DNA from: Filomicrobium sp.
GTDB lineage: Bacteria > Pseudomonadota > Alphaproteobacteria > Rhizobiales > Hyphomicrobiaceae
Assembly (NCBI GenBank): GCA_021775655.1
Contig: JAJFHK010000030.1
Span: forward strand, 1-10,470
Length of the DNA stretch: 10,470 bases
Reading direction: 5' to 3'
The position numbers and the translations under genes were made by a program. Within the stretch, counting starts at the first letter, position 1, and the number at the start of each line of letters is the position of its first letter. Below are positions 5,988-10,470 of the stretch, piece by piece. The notes beneath the pieces were generated by a model, which had not been told where the DNA came from, ran no database searches, and saw only the letters and a program-made list of their open reading frames with translations.

Positions 5988-6905
5988 TCAATGTTTACGC
6001 TGGCGTGCCTGGGCCACCAGAAAATCACGCAGGACATGGACTTTCTTGGAGGTTTTTAGTTCTTCTGGATATACGAACAAAACGTCCAGCGATGGGCTCT
6101 CTGCGTCTTCAAGGAGCGGTACGAGATCGGATTCGTCTTCCGTCATGTACTCTGGCAGCATCCCAACACCGATCCCCGACTGGATGGCGTATTTCAACGC
6201 GATGACGCTGTTGACCCGGAACACCGGTATCCGTGGATTTCCATCCTCACGGCCTGCGGTTTCCAGCCAGGTAATCGGTTGTAGATGATTAGCGGGCCGG
6301 CCGCTGTAGGACACGATTCTGTGCCGGTCGACATCGGCCAGCGTCTTCGGGGCTCCGTACCGGCGAACGTATCCCGTTGACGCATATACGCGGACAAATA
6401 CGCGAAACAACAGCCGCCGGATGAGATCCGGCTGCGTCGGTTCACCAGTCCAAATCGCTACGTCTGCAGCTCGCATGGCGATATCGATTTGATCGTCGTT
6501 GAGGATCAGGTCGACGCTCACTTCTGGATACACCGCCTGGAATTCGCTGATCCGCTGCGTCGCCCAGACAGTTCCAAGTCCCAGTGGCGCTGTGATCCGC
6601 AATTCGCCGCTCGGCTTGGTCGACGTATCGGCAAGCAGTGTCTCCGCAGTGTGCAGCTTGTTCATCACCTCGACGACTGTGCCGTAGAGAATTTCTCCCT
6701 GCTCAGTCAGTACGAGACCACGTGCATGCCGGTGGAATAATGATTGCTTTAGGTCCCGCTCTAACGCAGCCACCTGCCGGCTCACTGCCGACTGGCTCAT
6801 GTTGAGCGTCTCACCGGCATGCGTGAAGCTGCCAGCCTCCGCAGCGGCGTGGAAAATGCGAAGCTTGTCCCAGTCCATTCCGGTGCGATCCACGAATGAT
6901 GTCAT
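5988..6905 (-). CDS. lsrB: LysR-type transcriptional regulator, LsrB/VtlR-like
   Basis: This is a 305-residue LysR-family regulator. The N-terminal winged helix-turn-helix covers about residues 11-70: MDWDKLRIFHAAAEAGSFTH, LNMSQSAVSRQVAALER, LFHRHARGLVLTEQG. A linker helix and the effector-binding domain follow (GELRITAPLGLGTVWATQRI, VSVDLILNDDQIDIAMRAADVAI, YASTGYVRRYG, GIGVGMLPEYM, VYPEELKTSKKVHVLRDFL). This pattern and the position directly behind trxB match LsrB of Sinorhizobium and Agrobacterium and VtlR of Brucella, which affect host interaction, oxidative-stress response and small-RNA expression. The gene follows trxB by 52 bp and probably shares its transcript. The protein has no cysteine at all, so direct thiol sensing is not possible. 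Starts at M1 and M10 are both plausible; neither has a good Shine-Dalgarno. The symbol rests on synteny plus similarity. Confidence 0.85.
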   Translation of the reverse strand: MTSFVDRTGMDWDKLRIFHAAAEAGSFTHAGETLNMSQSAVSRQVAALERDLKQSLFHRHARGLVLTEQGEILYGTVVEVMNKLHTAETLLADTSTKPSGELRITAPLGLGTVWATQRISEFQAVYPEVSVDLILNDDQIDIAMRAADVAIWTGEPTQPDLIRRLLFRVFVRVYASTGYVRRYGAPKTLADVDRHRIVSYSGRPANHLQPITWLETAGREDGNPRIPVFRVNSVIALKYAIQSGIGVGMLPEYMTEDESDLVPLLEDAESPSLDVLFVYPEELKTSKKVHVLRDFLVAQARQRKH

Positions 6906-6957
6906 TTCGCGTGTGCCGGTGGGACCACCTCAAGTCAGGCAGGCCCCAGTTCCAGCA

Positions 6958-7929
<972 letters not shown>

Positions 7930-8045
7930 CTATCCTTCGGTCGCCGCGATGCGCGGCCCTTGATGATGCCAAGGAAACCTAGAGTCCCATTGGCGAGTCG
8001 GATTTCGCAACAGATATAGGTCGTCCTGGCCGTGGAATCGAGTTC

Positions 8046-8075
8046 GCCGAGCACCGATAGGTAGTGGTGCTCGGC
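8046..8075 (-). terminator. stem-loop between the hydrolase gene and trxB
   Basis: GCCGAGCACC (8046-8055) and GGTGCTCGGC (8066-8075) form a perfect ten-bp stem with a 10-nt loop, 24 bp after the hydrolase stop. On the minus strand no T-tract follows; on the plus strand CTTGTT does. Termination of the map-radC-hydrolase transcript is the likely role, but the missing T-tract keeps this uncertain. Confidence 0.5.
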
Positions 8076-8099
8076 TTGTTGAATGCTTCGGGTCACAGT

Positions 8100-9044
8100 T
8101 CAGGCGCCACGGAAATACCTGACAACAGCCCGAACAACGGGTGGCGCATAGAGAATCCGGCGATGCCCCAGCCCCTCGAAAGCACAAAGTGTCGCGTCTT
8201 CGCAGCTTTCGGTCATTTCCACAGCATTGTGAAACGATACCTCGTGATCGTCGCGTGAGTGCATGACGAGTGTCCGTTTTCTTACGATCCTCAAGAATCG
8301 ATCAGTGCGGTATTCCCGCAACGGCATCCGTGCAACTCGCTCAAATTGGCGCTCAAACTGGCGACGCGCTGCAACCGATATCCCAATCCTTTTCGCAAAC
8401 CTTTCGGTAACGCCTGAAAAATTATTGGGTGCCGAGATTAAACAATACCTGCTGAAACTAACCGGATGAGGTAGCGGGCCTGGGCCTGCTCCGGCCATTA
8501 CAGCAGCCAGCGCTCCCATGGAGTGTGCAAGTATTCCATCGAAGGAACCAAAACGATCTGCGACGCATACGATAGCATGCGCACAGTCAATTAGATTAGT
8601 CCGATCGCCCCGGCTACGCCCGTGTGCAGGGCAATCGACGAGCACAACTCGAAATCCGCTTCGCCGCAACGGTTCGGCTAGACCCATCATGAAAGAAGAT
8701 TCACTGGTCCAGCCGTGCACAACCAGGATACTGCCGCAGATTTCGTCGCCATCGGGCAATAATTCAAAAGTCGCGACCTCCCCGACATGAGTCATCTGCC
8801 GGGTCATATTCGCCCCGCGCAGATGGTGGCGCGCGCGGGCAACAAGAGTGGCATGGTCGGCCGTGCGGTATTCTGAGAAGCGCGGAACGCAAAACCTTCC
8901 AAAGACCAAATCCCCGGCCAACGCTGGTGCATGCCGGCTCAACAGGCCGAAATCGAGCTTGGGCGCCGAATGGCCGAGCGGAATGTAGTTCCCAGCCAAG
9001 GCCACACGCCCGTGCTTTCGAAGCGAACCACGCCGGCCGGTCAT
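8100..9044 (-). CDS. alpha/beta hydrolase (serine hydrolase, substrate unknown)
   Basis: This 314-residue cytoplasmic-looking protein has an alpha/beta-hydrolase fold from about residue 88. The oxyanion-hole segment is ILVVHGWTSES (106-116), followed by the strand VVLVDCPAHGRSRG (133-146). The nucleophile elbow is AHSMGA with Ser175, the acid is Asp266 in MHSRDDHEV, and the base is His294 in EGLGHRRIL. A full triad is therefore present and the enzyme should be active; the substrate cannot be told (esterase, lipase or similar). About 80 residues precede the domain. They include PALAGDLVFGRFCVPR (40-55), a leading part I have seen in related uncharacterised hydrolases. The start at 9044 is well supported: its ATG overlaps the radC stop (TGATG), with GAGG eight bases upstream inside radC, which indicates translational coupling. 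It is the last gene before a stem-loop. Confidence 0.9.
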   Translation of the reverse strand: MTGRRGSLRKHGRVALAGNYIPLGHSAPKLDFGLLSRHAPALAGDLVFGRFCVPRFSEYRTADHATLVARARHHLRGANMTRQMTHVGEVATFELLPDGDEICGSILVVHGWTSESSFMMGLAEPLRRSGFRVVLVDCPAHGRSRGDRTNLIDCAHAIVCVADRFGSFDGILAHSMGALAAVMAGAGPGPLPHPVSFSRYCLISAPNNFSGVTERFAKRIGISVAARRQFERQFERVARMPLREYRTDRFLRIVRKRTLVMHSRDDHEVSFHNAVEMTESCEDATLCAFEGLGHRRILYAPPVVRAVVRYFRGA

Positions 9045-9847
9045 CAGATTAACCTCTTCGACCGCATGCTGACGTGCCCTTCGCGACCAACAACAATGTG
9101 GTCGTGCACAGTAACGCCCAATGGACGGCCTGCCTCGATAATCTGCCGTGTCATATCGATATCGGCTTTCGATGGGGTCGGGTCTCCGGAAGGATGATTG
9201 TGGACCAGGATGATAGCCGTCGCTGACAACTCAAGTGCCCGCTTTACGACTTCCCGCACATATACGGGGGTATGGTCGACCGTCCCCTCACCCTGCACTT
9301 CATCGGCAATCAGCCGGTTCTTCTTGTCGAGGAAGAGAATTCGAAACAACTCACGGTGCTCGTAGGCCTGTGCTGCCCGAACATAGTCCAGAACCTGCGC
9401 CCATGACGACAATGCAGGCCGTGAGATGATTTGTGACTTCGTCAATCTCAGTGCAGCTGCACGGACCAACTTCAATTCCGCCACCACCGCATCGCCGACA
9501 TCCTTGACTTCTTTCAATCGCTCTGCCGGCGCGTTGATGACCTCGGCAAACGATCCGAATCGAGCGATTAACCGCTTCGCGACATCCTTGGTGTCTTTGC
9601 GAGCGAAAGCCTTGAACAGTACGAGCTCCAATAGTTCGTAATCGGGCATGGCTTGGCCGCCATCGACAAGGAACCTTTCACGCAACCGCTTTCGGTGGCC
9701 GCTGTAAGAAGGTGCACTGGACTCAAGAAAAGTAGCTTGTTGGTGAAGCTCGCCGGATTCGGGCACAGTCGCACTGCCAGAAGTCGTATTCTCAGCTAGC
9801 CCGCCGGTTCGACGTCGAACCGGTTTTCGTTTTTCAGCCTCGGCCAT
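9044..9847 (-). CDS. radC: RadC/UPF0758 family JAB/MPN-domain protein
   Basis: RadC-family proteins contain a JAB1/MPN (JAMM-type) metal-binding domain; despite the name, a direct role in DNA repair is doubtful and the true activity is unknown. In the 267 residues, 1-45 are polar and probably disordered. Residues 48-135 form the helical N-terminal domain with [26 protein letters not shown] and a helix-hairpin-helix-like [16 protein letters not shown]. The JAMM domain carries [16 protein letters not shown] with His216, His218, Ser220 and Asp222 as putative metal ligands and catalytic residues, after the conserved [32 protein letters not shown]. The length is slightly above the usual 220-240 because of the leading tail. 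It lies 60 bp behind map and shares one base with the hydrolase start. Confidence 0.95.
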   Translation of the reverse strand: MAEAEKRKPVRRRTGGLAENTTSGSATVPESGELHQQATFLESSAPSYSGHRKRLRERFLVDGGQAMPDYELLELVLFKAFARKDTKDVAKRLIARFGSFAEVINAPAERLKEVKDVGDAVVAELKLVRAAALRLTKSQIISRPALSSWAQVLDYVRAAQAYEHRELFRILFLDKKNRLIADEVQGEGTVDHTPVYVREVVKRALELSATAIILVHNHPSGDPTPSKADIDMTRQIIEAGRPLGVTVHDHIVVGREGHVSMRSKRLI

Positions 9848-9907
9848 CTATACCGGCCCCATTTGGAATAAATTCGCTGGCGCGGCGCCGTCCAGTTCAT
9901 TGCGATC

Positions 9908-10470
9908 TCAAACCGCAACATAAGGGGGGTGGTGAAATCCCTTCGGCGAAAGTGTGAATACCTCACAGCCGTCCTCGGTCACACCGATCGAATGCTCAAA
10001 CTGTGCCGACAGGTGCCGATCACGCGTCACAGCGGTCCAACCGTCAGGCAAGACTTTAACCGGCGCCCTACCCAGATAGATCATTGGCTCAATGGTAAAG
10101 ATCATACCGGGCTTCAAAGGCACGCCCTCTCCTTCAACACCGTAGTGCAGGATATTCGGCCGCTCGTGAAAGCTGCGACCAAGCCCATGACCACAAAATT
10201 CTCGAACGACGCTGCAACGCTCCCCTTCTGCAAACTGCTGAATCGCCGCCCCTATATGGCCTGTCGTGTAGCCTGGCTTAACCGCAGCGATGCCGCGCAT
10301 CAGTGCTTCGTACGTCACATCGATCAACCGTTCCGCCCTGCGCGGAACCTGACCGACAGTAAACATCCGGCTTGTATCACCATGCCAACCGTCGACGATC
10401 AGAGTCACATCGATGTTGACGATATCGCCCTCCCGCAACGGCTTGGGGCCGGGAATCCCATGACACACCA
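9908..10470 (-). CDS. map: methionine aminopeptidase type I, 5' end missing
   Basis: Map removes the initiator methionine from nascent proteins in the cytoplasm. The window ends inside the gene: the first visible residues are VCHGIPGPKPLREGD, so roughly the N-terminal 80-90 residues are outside; the GTG near the edge is internal. All five metal ligands of the family are visible. They are the two Asp in VNIDVTLIVDGWHGDTSRMF, His in EFCGHGLGRSFHERP, Glu in FTIEPMIYL and Glu in QFEHSIGVTEDG. The end LSPKGFHHPPYVAV is normal in length. A radC gene follows 60 bp downstream in the same direction, a neighbourhood common in alphaproteobacteria. Identification is secure. Confidence 0.97.
   Translation of the reverse strand, partial: VCHGIPGPKPLREGDIVNIDVTLIVDGWHGDTSRMFTVGQVPRRAERLIDVTYEALMRGIAAVKPGYTTGHIGAAIQQFAEGERCSVVREFCGHGLGRSFHERPNILHYGVEGEGVPLKPGMIFTIEPMIYLGRAPVKVLPDGWTAVTRDRHLSAQFEHSIGVTEDGCEVFTLSPKGFHHPPYVAV

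Noticed and set aside
7958..7974. CCTTG/CAAGG hairpin in the trxB leader
   Set aside because: It is only five base pairs with a 7-nt loop and is not linked to the start codon or a T-tract; this is within chance expectation.

Overview
The window is chromosomal DNA from an alphaproteobacterium, most likely of the Rhizobiales/Hyphomicrobiales type. The clues are a moderately high G+C content, the trmD-rplS pair with an extended bL19, leuC nearby, and a thioredoxin reductase directly followed by a LysR regulator of the LsrB/VtlR type, an arrangement known from rhizobia, Agrobacterium and Brucella. It is mostly conserved housekeeping sequence with one poorly understood gene. I see no rRNA, tRNA, CRISPR array, insertion sequence or prophage.

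Left part, 1-1560 (+ strand): the 3' part of trmD (tRNA m1G37 methyltransferase), a 183-bp leader with possible alternative hairpins, then rplS. The ribosomal protein bL19 encoded there is about twice the usual length because of a helix-hairpin-helix-like module and an Ala/Glu-rich tail. A strong intrinsic terminator closes the unit.

Middle part, 1599-4442: a small L,D-transpeptidase-family gene (- strand) diverges from an OmpR-type response regulator (+). Next comes a 266-residue protein of unknown function with a C-terminal membrane anchor (+). It converges, with only 4 bp between stop codons, on a stand-alone cyclic-nucleotide-binding-domain protein (-). That gene lies directly behind leuC, and its ribosome-binding site sits inside overlapping inverted repeats.

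Right part, 4443-10470, all on the - strand. In transcription order it holds map (partial, methionine aminopeptidase), radC, an alpha/beta hydrolase whose start overlaps the radC stop, a stem-loop, trxB, an lsrB-like LysR regulator without any cysteine, and leuC (isopropylmalate dehydratase large subunit). leuD is not in the window.

The genes cover translation (trmD, rplS, map), thiol redox balance and its probable regulator (trxB, lsrB), leucine synthesis (leuC), and possibly envelope maintenance (L,D-transpeptidase, response regulator). The least understood pieces are the tail-anchored protein, the bL19 extension, and the two compact RNA structures in front of rplS and the cyclic-nucleotide-binding gene.
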